A DNA stretch of 64,000 nt from Paguma larvata (GCA_030068075.1 CM057824.1:129074414-129138413), one strand, 5' to 3'. Counted from the first letter of the stretch, positions 10,936-24,101 are shown. The notes: a model not told the origin generated them from the letters alone. A program made the numbers and translations.

Positions 10936-11759
10936 ACAAGCATTATCCACACTATTCAGCAACAACGATTACATTTATGTGTCCTAGTACTCATGAGACT
11001 AAATTACAAAACCTCTGGCACGGTCTCTAGATCTTTTCTGTTCGACAGTAACCATTGGGCTCTGTTCATATTTCTCTTTTTCAATGTTAATTTAATTTTT
11101 CCTGAGAGCATGTGTTAAGAAATGATTGATTCTGTGGTCATAGTTAGATAACCAGTTTTTAATCACAATTTCATTGTCAAGGTGAAAGAGAAGGGCTTTC
11201 TTTTTTTCTTCCTTTTAACCAAATGATTAAAAACTGTCAGTGTCATAATCTCCTGGAAGTAACAGAGTCATGAGAGCACACTCTGGCAGTACAGCCATTT
11301 CAGCGTCATATTTCTATCATTTTATAGTTATGACTAAAAAGTCACTAGAAAATTCATATTGTGCTTCTAACTAATAATTATGTGGACTTTATAAAGACCT
11401 CATTAGGCAGCTCTGTTTCAAGGAATATTGCAGGTATTGAGATACGTATTCCTCAGTGGCCATAACTGTGTAAGTAGATGTTAAATAGAAACACTGAAGT
11501 CCAAGTCAATTACAACATATCCAACAGCAATAATTGAATGCATTTACAATGATTAATCAAGGGGGGCATTATCCATATAAAAAACTCAGTTCTGATTAAT
11601 CTTTGTAAATAATTTGATATTATTTCAAGCATCAGGTGTGTGGCATGTATAAAATAATCAGAATAAGCCTGTATTTTTATTACTTCTGCTTCAGAAAATA
11701 TTTTATTATATTCTTAAATTTTCTGTCCTGGCATAAATAAAAATTATTATTCCTGGCAA

Positions 11760-11960
11760 TATGATATAGGTATATACACAGACACAAAAAAACAAACGTA
11801 CATATGTACTTAAATATACGTACATACACAAATACACATATAAGCACAATATACTTTTATATGTGTGTGTATGTGTCTGTGTGTGTGTGTACACACACAC
11901 ACAAACGCGTGCACACACATTCCCTTTCTCATTACATTTTACATGCACACACACTTTACG
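11760..11960. repeat. Imperfect (CA/TG)n block with a perfect (GT)6(AC)6 palindrome
   Basis: TA-, CA- and TG-rich sequence. The 24 bases at 11879-11902 are six GT followed by six AC, a perfect palindrome that is alternating purine-pyrimidine throughout. The minus-strand 92-codon frame over it is an artefact of the repeat. Confidence 0.9.
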
Positions 11961-11984
11961 TATAAAAGCTACGTATGATTGCAT

Positions 11985-12095
11985 CGTCTACAAATGAGAA
12001 AACGGGCCCAAGATGCCAAAGATCTCACACAGATGTCCACCAGAACAAGAGTTCAATCTAAGGCGTGTGAGGCCTGAGCTCTTCGTCACGATACT
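11985..12095 (+). mobile_element. MIR SINE fossil (3' part)
   Basis: The words 'aaatgagaaaacgggccc', 'gatctcacacag', 'caagagttcaatctaagg' and 'ctgagctcttcgtca' follow the MIR 3' core and tail order. Diverged. Confidence 0.55.
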
Positions 12096-12666
12096 GTTAT
12101 TTTATTTACCCTAGGATACAATACTATCGTTCCATCAGGAAACCTACGTGCTACTAGCTGTTCCACTAACCATATGATACCAAATAACATATATATTTTC
12201 TTCTTGGCTCAATTTTTCTCAAAGGAAACATTTCAAAAGTTGTACAAGGGAAATGTTATTAATCGATTAACTGCATTTGTCTATTTAAATAATGCATAGC
12301 TTTATTTTCAAGGTAAATAAGAACACTCATTTTTTACTAAACCAGAAGCCAAAATTTTGGTTTGTTTATGCAGTATGTCTTTATCAATTTTTTTATAACT
12401 GGAGACAATATAAATTAATAAAATCAACAAAGAAAATAAAGTAATACGAATTTAATAAAATAAAGAATATATTGGAAGCATGGAAACAACAAAGAAAAGT
12501 GAAAATATATAATAAGTTTTAATAGTTCAATAAATTAATTATACACAGCTATAAATATTAGTACATATGTATGGTGTATATACCCACACCACTACAAATA
12601 TAGTTACAATTAACTTACTTAAATATGTTTATATCATACTAACTTACGTAATATGTGTATATAATA

Positions 12667-12676
12667 TGTGTGTGTG

Positions 12677-12709
<33 letters not shown>

Positions 12710-12717
12710 TTGTATGT
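12667..12717. repeat. (TG)n microsatellite
   Basis: About 50 bp of TG broken by two TTTG steps. Open frames here are repeat artefacts. Confidence 0.97.
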
Positions 12718-12718
12718 G

Positions 12719-14613
12719 ATAGGACATTTGTTAGGGGCACTGTGGTAATCTAAGCATTTTGGCATGGGTGGGAGTAAAAGCTGCCCTGAAGTTACATCTT
12801 TCCCCACTCCCCTACCTCTCCTCCTCATTCCACAATTTACAGAAAGAAAAAGACGGAGGACAAAGGAGAGAGAAGCATAGTTTTAATCAATATTCAAAGA
12901 ACCAAAGCATTTTTTTCTTAAAATAGACACAAAATCAGAGATAATGCATGCTTAGAATTATATACCAATATATTTTGTTTTCCAATATTATAAAAAAAAC
13001 ACCCTAAATAAATATTGAATGAAAGTACACATAATTTACCTAATCCCAAAGTCCTGTTGCCCAGGTCTATGGTAAGAGTCCTGGAAAAGAGCCCATGAAA
13101 ACTTGGCCATGCTTTGCCGAAAGCTGGAAAAAAATAACACAGAGTAAGACTCTTGAGCCCCAATCCCTGTGGTTTACATTCTGCATATTCTCCTGGTGCT
13201 TTTTGACTACCATGTCTTGGCTTGAGAACAACATAACATCTGTATCCATTACAAGCCACTTTCATTTTGAGGAAGATAGCAAGATCGTGAGAGTCTCCTA
13301 ACTTGGGATGAGAGACAAGATATTAAAAAGAAAGCAAGTACACATATTATCTTTATTCTTACTTCCCCACCTTGTTCATCTTAGTTAATGAACTTTATTC
13401 CTTTTACTTCTGTTTCAGCGTGTAGCATTAAAGGGCATTTATTTCATACGAACTGACCACGCAGTTTGGCAAGAAGTACATAATCTATAACACACACTTT
13501 AGTCTAATAACAAAACCACCTTGCTAATAAATGTGAAATCACCTAGAAGGTTCTTTTGTTAATTCCCATATTGCTATATTTAGGTAGAAATAAAATTTTA
13601 AATTTTAAAGACTGATGAGAACTCATTTTTCTGTCTGTCCATTAAAGATATATCAGACATGAGCATAAATAAAATTATATTAACATAACTAATAAAGATC
13701 ACAGTGCAAGCAGACAAAATGTATATATTTTAAACATGAAATATATTCTTTTCAAAATTCATACATGGGCACTATCACACTAACACAAAATACTAAACCA
13801 ACAGTAAACTAAGCAATAAAACAATCTCAGAAATAATCAAAGTAAAGCAAGTCATAAAACAAAATCAGAAATAACTGAATGTAAAAATGTTGATATCTAC
13901 CTATTAAAAAGATCCTAGTGATTTAAAGTAGATTTTTTATATCAACATTAACAAATCAATAATATCTTATGGGTATGCATATTAAGAACTATTGCAAATT
14001 GCTTTATTTACATATGTAAACATATACATAAATATTTTGTTAAATTTGTAAATCTGTATATTCGGAATTGGTTAATAACACTGTATATCAGAATGTTACC
14101 AGTTTTCTTTTTTCAGCTTCTCTAAGTAACCCATTACAATTTGAGCGATCTCTCCAGAAACAACAGTGAATGAGAGGAACCAATGTTTTTTATCTGTACC
14201 TTTAATGAGTGTATTTCTATAACCTATAAGAAATGTTTCAATCACATTGACAAAGGTGAGTAGATTTTCCTATATATTTCCTCCTACTCAAAATTCTTTA
14301 CAGTTCTAAATAAAGAGAAAATGCTTTTTTACATTAATAAAAACTAAAAAATAAGGACAAATTCAAATGATCGTACAGAATCACAATGTGTTCAGTATCT
14401 CCACATGGCAACATTATAAAATGTGCTTCATCAAGAAACAAATCTTCAAATGCGTAGGTCTTTTTATTATTTAAAGTTTCTTGCATTTTTTTCTTTCTAA
14501 TAGTGCTAAACTGAAAGGCAGAAAAAAGAACTAGACAAATAGGTAATTTTTTCTCTTTTACTAGAGTATCCTCCAAATAAAAAAAAAGCAAAGCATCCTT
14601 ATTGTAATCAATG
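12719..14613. other. Unique AT-rich stretch
   Basis: No gene or named repeat recognised. The overlapping open frames at 12918-13301 occur on both strands and show no domain. Confidence 0.45.
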
Positions 14614-14652
14614 AATAGATATAAATACAGATATAGATAGATATAGATATGA
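14614..14652. repeat. Degenerate (GATA)n
   Basis: A short run of GATA/ATATAG units, imperfect throughout. Confidence 0.8.
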
Positions 14653-15120
14653 AGTTATTATCTTCTTGCCACTTCTTACTATAGAATTCTACTCTGAGTT
14701 ATAGATCCAATGATAGGAACTCAATGTGTAGCCTAGCAATTCTTTTTTTACTCTTATAGAAACTTATAAACATATAGTTTTCTTTAGTGATTTTGTTGTT
14801 TTGTTGTTGAAGTTTATTTTCAAACCAATTTATCTTATATGACCGAACTTCAATTTGAATTTTTCACTGCATATAGATATAATTCCTAATAGCATAATAG
14901 AAACATAACATAATTAACAAGTCCACTATGGATAGACACTAAGATTGCTTCCATCACTTCAGTTCAGCAAATATTTCAATAATAAACATTTCTATACCCT
15001 TATTACTGATTTTTGTTTCAATGAAATAATTCTCTAGGGGAAATTTCCAAGACAGAGGAAAATAGGTTCATGAATATCCTTAATGCAAAACTCTAGAGAA
15101 ATAGTGTAAAGAAATGAAGT

Positions 15121-15324
15121 TGAGGGACCCCAGGGCGGCTCAGTAGGTTAAGCATCTGACTCTTGATTTTGGCTCAGGTCACGATCTCACGGTTCGTGAG
15201 ATCGAGTCCCGCTTCAGGCTCTGGGCTGACAATGCCGAACCTGCTTGGGATTCTCTGCCTCTTCTCTCTCTGCCCCTGCCCCCCTCAAATATCAAATAAA
15301 TAAACATTTAAATTAATAAAAAAG
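15121..15324 (+). mobile_element. SINEC_Fc-type SINE
   Basis: The head 'gggaccccagggcggctcag' is altered at the usual 'cctgggtgg'. The B box is intact, and CpG is kept at 'cacgatctcacggttcgtg'. Likely duplication: GAAATGAA at 15111-15118 and about 15325-15332. Confidence 0.93.
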
Positions 15325-15334
15325 TGAAATGAAA

Positions 15335-16130
15335 GGGTTGGCGGGTCCAAATCTTATAGGACTTTGTAATTTAATGTAAGGAATTTGCTTTATTTTATGC
15401 ACACCAGAAGTCTCAAGGGATTTTAGAAAGTTAAGAGACATAAATGAACAACTTTAAAAGATCATTACGGTAAATGAAAATTTCAAAAAGTCAATAATGT
15501 TCTCAGCATTAGAGGGGAACATTTTTTCTATTGAATGGAAAGTTCGTTTTATTTTCTGTTTGTTGTTTGCCGTGTGTGTGTTTCTCCGCACTGACTGCAG
15601 CATATCTATCGCACAGTAAATTTCTACTCCTTGTATTTATTTATCTGAGTGATTTTACTTGCTAGATTTTGAGGTTCTTGAGTCACCGAACCTTTGCATG
15701 AAGCAGAACATGCTGTGGGGTCCAGTAAATACCTGAATGTTGGCCAACATTGATCTAAAGACACGTAGAAAATAGCAAACAGAAAGTGATATCCGAGAAA
15801 GGGATATTTTAACTTCAATGTTAACTAAGTGAGATTTGGTAGAAATGCAGACCACCATTTCCAATAAACTTGAAATTTTATGATCAGAGGACACGCATAT
15901 AGTAAGATGAGGAATAAAGTTCCTAGGCTTAAAGAAGAGTGAGTACAACAGATTTAAAGAGTCAACAAGCATGGCAGGGAAGGAATAAGCACATTTGTAA
16001 CACTCACAGATGTTGCCAGATGACAGAACAAAAGCAGAATTATTTTTCTTCCTCCCTAAATCGCTTCTACTTAATCCTAGTAATCAGAACCACAATATAC
16101 TAAATTGGTCAAACTGAAATTATACGACTT
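15335..16130. other. Unique stretch
   Basis: No gene or named repeat recognised. Minus-strand frames of 64 and 105 codons (15624-15972) overlap in different frames and have no recognisable domain. Confidence 0.45.
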
Positions 16131-16211
16131 TTCCTTCCTTCCTCCTTTCCTTCCTTCCTTCCTTCCTTCCTTCCTTCCTTCCTTCCTTCCTTCCTTCCTT
16201 CCTTCTTTTTT
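16131..16211. repeat. (TTCC)n tetranucleotide microsatellite
   Basis: About 70 bp of almost pure TTCC from 16145 onward, with an imperfect start and a T-rich end. A fully polypyrimidine strand. Confidence 0.97.
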
Positions 16212-16643
16212 TTAAGTTCTTTCAGGTTCCATACAAATAAATAGACAAGGTTAACTCATTTGCTTTTGGGTGACCCCACGCTTACCAAGTAGCGCAGACC
16301 ATCCCCATCTCTCACCTGGATGCCTGCACCTGCCACACCTGAGAGCTTCTTTCTATTGCTCAGTCCATCACGCATCCTGACTTGTATCTCCTTTGTCCCT
16401 TGTATACCAACCTCTCTTGCTCTTACATGAGCTGGAATTTGTTTCACTTGCCTACCATTTAACTGATAACTTAGTTTAAGAGTCTTTTGTAAATGCAATT
16501 GTATTTAAAGTAACCAAATCCGACAATCCTTTTATTTACTACCTTTGAATTTTTAAATCTTGCTTATCGTAGGCATTCCACATTTTAGGATTAAAAAAAA
16601 AATAGCCTCCTAAAATGGTGAACCCTTAAGGGCTTGCTTTCTT

Positions 16644-16685
16644 TTTTTAAATGCTTATTTATTTATTTTTGTGAGGGGGGAGGGA

Positions 16686-16722
<37 letters not shown>

Positions 16723-16860
16723 TCCCAAACAGGCTCTATGCTGTCAGCATGGAGCCTGATGCAGCGCTTGAACTCATAAATTGTGAAATCATGACCTGAG
16801 CAGAAATCAAGAGTCCCACGATTGACCCACAGAGTCACCCAGGCACACTGCCCCTATGAT
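16644..16860 (-). mobile_element. SINEC_Fc-type SINE, antisense
   Basis: It has an expanded (AG)n at about 16685-16722. The tRNA-like end has decayed ('gattgacccacagagtcac'). The duplication TTGCTTTCTT at 16634-16643 and 16861-16870 places the insertion at the 3' edge of the antisense L1 that follows. Confidence 0.92.
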
Positions 16861-16875
16861 TTGCTTTCTTAAAAC

Positions 16876-18800
16876 AATTTGTTGAAGTATACTTTACATC
16901 CCATAAACTGGGTATATATTTCAAATAAGTGTGTATTTTTGACTATCACCATAATCTGATATTGGAACACTTAATCATTCTAAAAGATGCCTCATGAACA
17001 ATTGTAGTCAATCCAGTTTCAACCCCCAACCCCGACTAATCTGGATTCAGTTGATCTAGATTGTCCCTATAAGGATATTTCATATAAACGGAGTCCTAAA
17101 ACATAAAGTCTTTGTGTCTAACATAACATTTCTGAGGTCCAAATGTATAATCTGTTCTTTTGTATTGCTGGATAGCCTTGCATTGTATGGACACACTATA
17201 TTTTTGTTTTTCATTCACTAGTTGATAAATATTTGAAGTCTTTCCACTTTTTAGCTATTATGAGTGATGCTGCTATAAAGAATTATTTACGAGCCTTTTT
17301 CATTTTTGGTGGGTATAATACCAAAGACAGTTATTAGGACATATGGGAAATTTTTGTTTAAATACATTAGAAACTGCTAGCTTTCCCTGAAAGGTCTGCA
17401 GCACTTCGCACGTCCACTCTCGGGGCATGATTGTTCCCATTTCTCCACACCCATGCTCGTACTTGCTATTTTCTTTCAATCAGTATGCTTGAGGTGATAT
17501 CTCACTGTGGTTTCATATTGCAGTTCCCAAATGACTGACGATTTTGACTTTATTTTCATATGCTTATTAGTCATTGTTATATATTATTTAGAGAAATGTC
17601 TACTCAAATATTTCACTCATTTTTAATTAGATAATTTTCTTGTTATTATTGAGTTGTGAGATTTCTTTGTTTATGTTTTGAACTGTAGCTCTTTCTTAGA
17701 TATATAATATACAAATTTCTTCCCTCACTCTCTTTATTTTAAATAAAATTATCTAATTTTATTATTTATGTCTTTTGAAACACAAAAGTTTTAATATCGA
17801 TGATGTCCAATTTAACCATTTGTTGTGGTTATTTTATAGATCCTGGGTTGATACCGTATCTAAACACTTTTTACCTAAAAAAGTTCTTAAATAGTTTCTT
17901 TTGTATTGTCTTCTAGAAGTTTTATAGTTTGAACTCTTACATTTAATTCTACTACCTATTTTCAATATATTTTAAGAGTACAATGTGAAGTGAGGGTATA
18001 AGTTTACTCTGCATGTGGATATTCTGTTGTCCAAGCTCTACCGACAAATGTCCTTTCTCCATTGATTTCTATTGGCATCTATGTCAAAAATCTATTGATC
18101 ATACATATAAGGATTTTTTTCTGAACGATCAATTCTGTTACAATGATCTGTGTATATATTCTTACCTCAGTAACATATTTTCTTGAAATAACAATAGATT
18201 CAAAATGAATTTTGAAATTGAAGAGCATAAGTTCTCCTATTAGATTTTCTTTTTCAAAATATTATTGTGTATATTAGGTCCTCTGCCTTTACATATAAAT
18301 TAGGATAAGAGGTTCACGTGGATGGTTCTGTCAGTTGAACTTCCAACACTTGGTTTCAGCTAAGGTCATGATCTCAGTCAGGTTTGTGGGTTCGAGTCCT
18401 ACATTGAAGTCTGCACAGACAATGCAGATACTGCTTGGAATTCTCTTTCTCCCTCACTCTGCCTCTTTTCTCTCTCTTTCAAAATAAATTAAAACAACTA
18501 AAAATAAATATTAGGATCACATTATTAATTACTGCAAAAACCTATACTGGAAATGTGATCGAGAATGTGTTGAATTTTTGATCAATTTAAGGAAAATTGG
18601 CATCTTAACAGTACTGAGTGTTTCATACAGATGCATGATATAGCTCTCCATTTATTTAGACTTTAATATTTCTTAGCAGTATTTTATAATTTTCAGTGTA
18701 AAAGATTTGTACATTTTGATAAATATATTCGTAAGTGATTTCATTTGAAAGATACTTTGAGTGGAATTTCTTCTTACTTTCAAGTTCATTGCTTATACCT
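16876..18800 (-). mobile_element. L1 fragment (L1MA/L1MB-like), 3' UTR and ORF2 C-terminal part, antisense
   Basis: A long collinear match in memory to the antisense of an old mammalian L1. Landmarks are 'gttgaagtatactttacat', 'ttgtattgctggatag', 'gctattatgagtgatgctgc', 'ggtgatatctcactgtgg', 'cacaaaagttttaat', 'tgcatgtggatattctgttg', 'ttctattggcatctatgtca', 'cttaacagtactgagtg' and 'ttataattttcagtg'. Stops are frequent, so it is inactive. A SINE at 18307-18510 splits it. It runs only to the C-terminal part of ORF2; no ORF1 or 5' UTR is present. Confidence 0.88.
18307..18510 (+). mobile_element. SINEC_Fc-type SINE, nested in L1
   Basis: Divergent copy ('gttcacgtggatggttctgtc'). TTAGGAT at 18300-18306 is repeated at 18511-18517, and L1 sequence resumes in register after it. 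It is therefore younger than the L1. Confidence 0.9.
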
Positions 18801-18804
18801 TTTT

Positions 18805-19490
18805 TAAACTCCACATATCTTTCCTTATAAATATTTATATGGAAGGCAGTATGTTATAGGAAAGAAAAACAGATTTTCTAATCACGCTAATATATTAACA
18901 TAATTATCTATGGAATACTAATTAGTTATAGTATTTGTGCTATTTATAGTATTTCTATTAGAATATAAGAAATCTCTAACTTACAAGGATTTAGTAATTA
19001 CTATTTGTAACAAACTTTGTGAAGCATCTTGCCTCCTTCCTAATAGGTAGTTAATTAAATGCTATAAAATTATTTACTATGTATTTCTGATATGAGATAA
19101 ATTCTTGATTATTTTAAATAACATGATGAATATTCATATCATGGGATGTGCATCTCACTCTAATTTTAGATATGAAAAATATTTTATAATACATTTTATA
19201 TGTATATATAATATAATTAATATATTTATACAAATATTCAACTATGTATTCTTTGGAAATTATATAAGTGTACGTGTGTGTGTGTGTGTGTAGGACAGGA
19301 ACTCTGAAATTGAGTATGGATATGAATTCTGATGATCACCTAGCCCTCTGGCTAAACTGAACAGAGGCAAGGATTTATACAAGTAGAGAAGACAAAGTCA
19401 TAACGGCAGTGTTACCACAGATGGTAAAATAGTCCTCGATTCAATTCATTCCTCAAGAGAAAAGAATGGCTTTTTTATGTATTTGGCATT
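18805..19490. other. Unique AT-rich stretch with a short TG/TA repeat
   Basis: TA-rich run at about 19195-19235 and (TG)n at about 19274-19291. No gene recognised. Confidence 0.5.
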
Positions 19491-19508
19491 CACATATCAA
19501 ATACTCTT

Positions 19509-19715
19509 TTTAAAAAATATTTATTAATTTTTGAGAGAGAAAGAGAAGAGCACAAACAGAGGAGTGGAAGAGAAAGACAGAGACACAGAATTCCAATCAG
19601 GACTTAGGTCTGCACTGTCAGCACAGAGCCCAACGGGGAACTCGAACCCACAAACTGTGAGATCACGACAGGAGCTGAAGTGAGATGCTTAACCGACTGA
19701 GCCACTCTAGTGCTC
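19509..19715 (-). mobile_element. SINEC_Fc-type SINE, antisense
   Basis: Complete. An 18-bp duplication lies at 19491-19508 and 19716-19733 with one mismatch (CACATATCAAATA[C/T]TCTT). Confidence 0.95.
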
Positions 19716-20177
19716 CACATATCAAATATTCTTAAATTCAGTTTTGCCTTTAAAAGGTTTTGCCTTATTTATGTTTACCTTCATTTCTTTTACACATTAA
19801 TATGAATAAGCAATTTTTGGATTTCAAATAAATTAATTACTCTTTGATATAAAGCTACCTCGCTATGCAGATTTCTATGGTTTTCCATCATGTTTTATTG
19901 TTTTAATATAGAGGTTAGCCATAAATAAATTAGCCATGAAGGATGAAATAAAAGATCACTAGATTATAACTTCCTAGTATTTTGTGCATTTAACTGACTC
20001 TATACTCTTTAGATTTAACTACTTATTTTAGCTAGACAGAGAATCAAAACAAAAGCGACATACCACTTGAGAGTAAACAAGATGATATTTCTTAATATTT
20101 GCTTTTGAACCTGTAGATATCATGGGTAGAAAAAAATAATGATTGATTACTATTTTTACTGAAAAAGGAAATATTCC

Positions 20178-20404
20178 AGTGGCACCTGAGTGGCGCACTC
20201 GGTTAAGTGCCAGACTCTCGATTTCATCTCGGGGCATGATCGCACAGTTCATGGGTTTGAGCCTCACACTGAGCTCTGTGCAGACAGTGTGGGGCCAGCT
20301 TGGCTTTGTCTCCTTTTCCTTCACTCTCTCCCTCTATTTCTGCTCCTCCCCTACTCGTACTGTGTGTCTAAACAAACAAACAAACAAACTTTTTAAAAGA
20401 GGGG
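20178..20404 (+). mobile_element. SINEC_Fc-type SINE
   Basis: The head 'tggcacctgagtggcgcac' is followed by a body that keeps several CpG. An (AAAC)n tail lies at about 20372-20390. Duplication AATATTCCA at 20169-20177 and 20407-20415. Confidence 0.93.
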
Positions 20405-20415
20405 ATAATATTCCA

Positions 20416-21097
20416 TAGTCTTACTTATGAATATATTGTACATTTCCCTGACCATTATGTTAACTAGCTTTACTTATATATAATTACCTCCTTTGTTCAG
20501 GTAAAAATTCTCAGTAAAAAATGTATATCCTTAATATTTTTAAAGAATATTTTATAACACAGATTTTGAAAGGCCAAGAATTTGCTGAAAAAGCAGTAGC
20601 TTTCTTAATACAGCTTTGTCTGTTTCAGTCTGAGGCATAAAATAACATTTTGACCTATTTGCTATTATAATGCCTTTGAGAATCTGTCAGCAAAAGACAA
20701 TCCACCGCTTTTATTCCCAGGAATTCGAGTTTCGTGGAGCTCACGCATCTGTACCCATCCTCTAGTGCTAGGGAAGTAATTACAAGTGTTCAAGCCAAAT
20801 CCATAAATCATGATGTGGCGAGAACTCTGGTTCCCTTTGATGTCCTCCTTAAGTGAATGCAATCTCAATGGCAGTTGATATCCCCTAAACTACTCTTGCA
20901 AATGGTTATTACACTTGAACTTTGGAGATTTAGAAGCAATTTGTATTCTCTGATGGGCTTTTGTCTTTGAGATGCCCTTCCCCTTGTGATCCAAATGGAA
21001 TGTCAATGTGGAACCTTTGGTTCAGTCACATTCATGAAAGTAGCAGAAATAATTATATATTTTAAAGCTCCACAACAGAGAAGTTCAAAAATATTTG
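20416..21097. other. Unique stretch
   Basis: No gene or named repeat recognised. The segment at about 20690-20850 keeps about five CpG in an otherwise CpG-poor area. Confidence 0.45.
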
Positions 21098-21128
21098 CAT
21101 GTGTGTGTGCGCGCGCGCGCGCACACAC
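21098..21128. repeat. (GT)n(GC)n(AC)n palindrome
   Basis: Bases 21103-21128 are (GT)3(GC)7(AC)3, a perfect 26-bp palindrome that alternates purine and pyrimidine throughout. Strong Z-DNA and cruciform potential by sequence. Confidence 0.95.
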
Positions 21129-22125
21129 CCCCCTCACCCACATATATTTGTTCGGCTACATAGAACACAAAACTGTTTTAGAAAATTTTTTTCAATCTCT
21201 CCTTTTGTTTACTTTCCTTCCTCCTTGTCCTTTATTGATGGCTACTTATTCTTCCCAATTCTTTTTCCTTCATGTCTCTAAGAGGAAAATTCTGAACAAA
21301 GACTAGACAATCAGCAGAAATAAATTTTTGAGAGATAGTATGGTTTTGTTGGAGGCATTATAGTTCATATGAACTATGAAGTAAAACAGACGTATGCCCA
21401 AATAATGACTTATACTTTAGCACTAATTAGATATGTGTGCTTATTTTTCAAAATCTCAACACATGTTAATCATTATAGCTTGCGTATTAAATGAAGGACT
21501 AGATGTCTTTTTATTTAAATTTTTAAACAGAACAATATAAAGTTTGATTAACTAGGAGAGGTAAATAGCCACAGGTTGTTTGCATGTGTCACTTACCACT
21601 TCCCCTCCCCAAAAATAATCACCTGGTAGGAATATTTTCATATGTAGAGCAATTAATTGTCTCCTTGTGAAAAAAAATATTAAATATGTACTTCTCAATC
21701 ATGTACTTATTCCACTTAACTGACTCGAACTTTTTACTTGTTTATAAATCACAAAAATAATCTGCTCTATTTAAGTTCAAATACCTCATATTTTGAGGCA
21801 AAATTATAGATAGAAATAGATAGTATTCCACAGTGTCTGTCTCAATGATTCTCATGGTGTGATAATGGAAAAAACATGTTGTGGACCTCATGACACCAAT
21901 TAAGAAGGGATTACAAATTACACTTTTCTTGAATTGTACTTCTTTTCCATAAACTCTGGGTGTTTGCACTCAGTCATTAAGACTAAAGGAAAAGACTTGC
22001 ATCAGTAACTTTTCTGAGGTATTCATATTTTAAATAGAGAGATGAAATTGTCTATAAGACTAAAAGAAATGAAACAAATAATGGCAGTCATAGAAACCCC
22101 TCTTTATTACTAATATTTTATGGGC
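21129..22125. other. Unique AT-rich stretch
   Basis: Nothing recognised. Frames here are short and lack any domain. Confidence 0.45.
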
Positions 22126-22129
22126 ATCT

Positions 22130-22295
22130 TGCTATTTCTACGTTGTCTTATTTAAGATAATAGCTATAGTCTATCTAATCATTATATTACAGATTTGAAA
22201 AGGAAGATCAGTTATGGTAAAAATTTGCTGGAATCTTGTAGGAAGTAAATCGCAAAGCTGGGGCATGAATTTATCTTTGCTTTATGACCATGTTT
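22130..22295 (+). mobile_element. Probable MIR fossil
   Basis: The words 'attacagatttgaaaagg', 'tcttgtaggaagtaaatcg', 'caaagctggggcatgaatt' and 'ctttgctttatgaccatg' follow the MIR 3' order, with strong divergence. Confidence 0.45.
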
Positions 22296-22299
22296 GTTT

Positions 22300-24100
22300 A
22301 AGTGATACTTTATATGGTTCTTAACCCTTAAGATATATTAAGTTCTTATTTTCCAACTGCAATGATACAAAATGGGAGACCATGATACAGATGCTCATCT
22401 GTTACTAATATAATTGGGAGGTTGTTACACAGCTAAAGCTTCAGGTGGGGCAAAGCAGCCCAGGTACTGGAGATGAGAAATAAAGATGGAAAAAAGTGAA
22501 GAAAGTGAAAAGCAAGCAAGTAAGGACATTGAGTTAAAATGTTTAGCTGATGGTAAAGTGGAAAGAAGCATATAGGTTTCAAATACAAAATGTATAAATT
22601 CATAAATATCACACAATGGACTAACTTTCCATTCTGTCATAAAATTATGACAAAAGACAAAAATTATGACATAAGAACAAATTGCAAAACTATGAAGCCT
22701 TTATTGGCCCTACAAGTGAATAATATATTAAAATCAAGTTATTATTTGAGTTTTGAGTCCAGAAGAAGTAGAGACTCAGCTCCCAAAATTCGGGTAGAAA
22801 TTTTTAGGATTACTTTATTATTATTATGCCACATTCACTAAAAAGGATAGAACACTGCAAAATTCAAAGTAATGAAATGATAGGAAAGAAATCATGATAA
22901 AAATGTTTTTAAATAATAACTGAAAAATGTAGGTTCCAGTTATCAGAAATTATAGAGAAATGTCTATCATGTTGTGAAAGGTGCTGGTGAGGTTTATTAA
23001 ATTAGAAATGTAATAAGAATAATTATAAAAATAGAACTGCACAATGAACATTCAAAATTGTTTTGCTTGCACAAAAGGAACTCGTGATTAATTGCACATC
23101 AGCAATTATTTACTAAGCAATGATTACCTCCATCTTTATGAAAGTTAATTCTTTTCCAAAGTGCTTAAAATCTTCCCAGGAAGTAAATTATCATCAGAGT
23201 ATTCTAAATATTTTTCTAAATTGGAAGTTGCCTAGTAATTTTCAGGTCTTTTTTTACTCTTCATCACTAACAAGTTTTTAAATTCATTAGAATGGAAAAG
23301 GAGACAAGAAAGTCATCCAGCCATGGGCTCTTATCCATCTTCTTGCCACTTTTTTGGCCAGATTCATCTTGTTCACAATTATATAAGATCAATTGGTTAT
23401 TGGAATACATAGGCATTAGTAAAACACACTAAAACTCTAGTTCCCTGAAACAGTTGATTTATTTTAGTTCTTTATTTGTTGTGCAAATAAAATTGTTAAG
23501 CACTTGCAAGGTATTTGGTATTTGGCCTAAAAGTTTGCAATGTGTATTAGAAATATTTATTTTAGATTAGGGTTCATTAATTCTCAAATGGACATTAGTT
23601 AAGGGGTTTTCATGCTTCATAAGGATTTTGAAAAATATGTATTATTAGTGTTTGCTTACTCGAGGCACATTAGAAGAGAAATTCCATTCACAACTTTACA
23701 TGCATTTTTCAGCAATCAGTGTTAAATTTAAAACAAATGGTCTGGTGAAGTGACAGCAAGGTACTCTACCAGGAGCCGTACGTATCTTAAGAAAGTGTTG
23801 AGGATGAGATGTACTCTCAGAAGTATAATTAAGGGATACTAATTAAGGAACACTAATACTAATTAAGGGGAAAAAAAATCAAAGTCTAGACAATTCCTAC
23901 CCTTAACTTTGCAGCTTCCTACTATATTACAGTGAGTAACTGATGTAATTATTCAGAAATGTAGTATATATTTTATAATGTGTGGATTTTAATATCTTTT
24001 CATCTTAACTCACAGCTTACTATGGCTAATCCACAGAATATCTACCCAGCCTATTTATGTGAAATGATAGGAAATGGATTTACTTAGTAAGTAAATACTG
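22300..24100. other. Unique AT-rich stretch, no repeat recognised
   Basis: About 1.8 kb without recognisable transposon sequence. Homeodomain-like TAAT words are plentiful at 23050-23250, but this cannot be told from base composition. No gene recognised. Confidence 0.4.
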
Positions 24101-24101
24101 T

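Noticed and set aside
23050..23250. TAAT-rich unique sequence as a homeodomain enhancer
   Set aside because: In DNA this AT-rich such words are expected by composition. Without conservation data there is no support.
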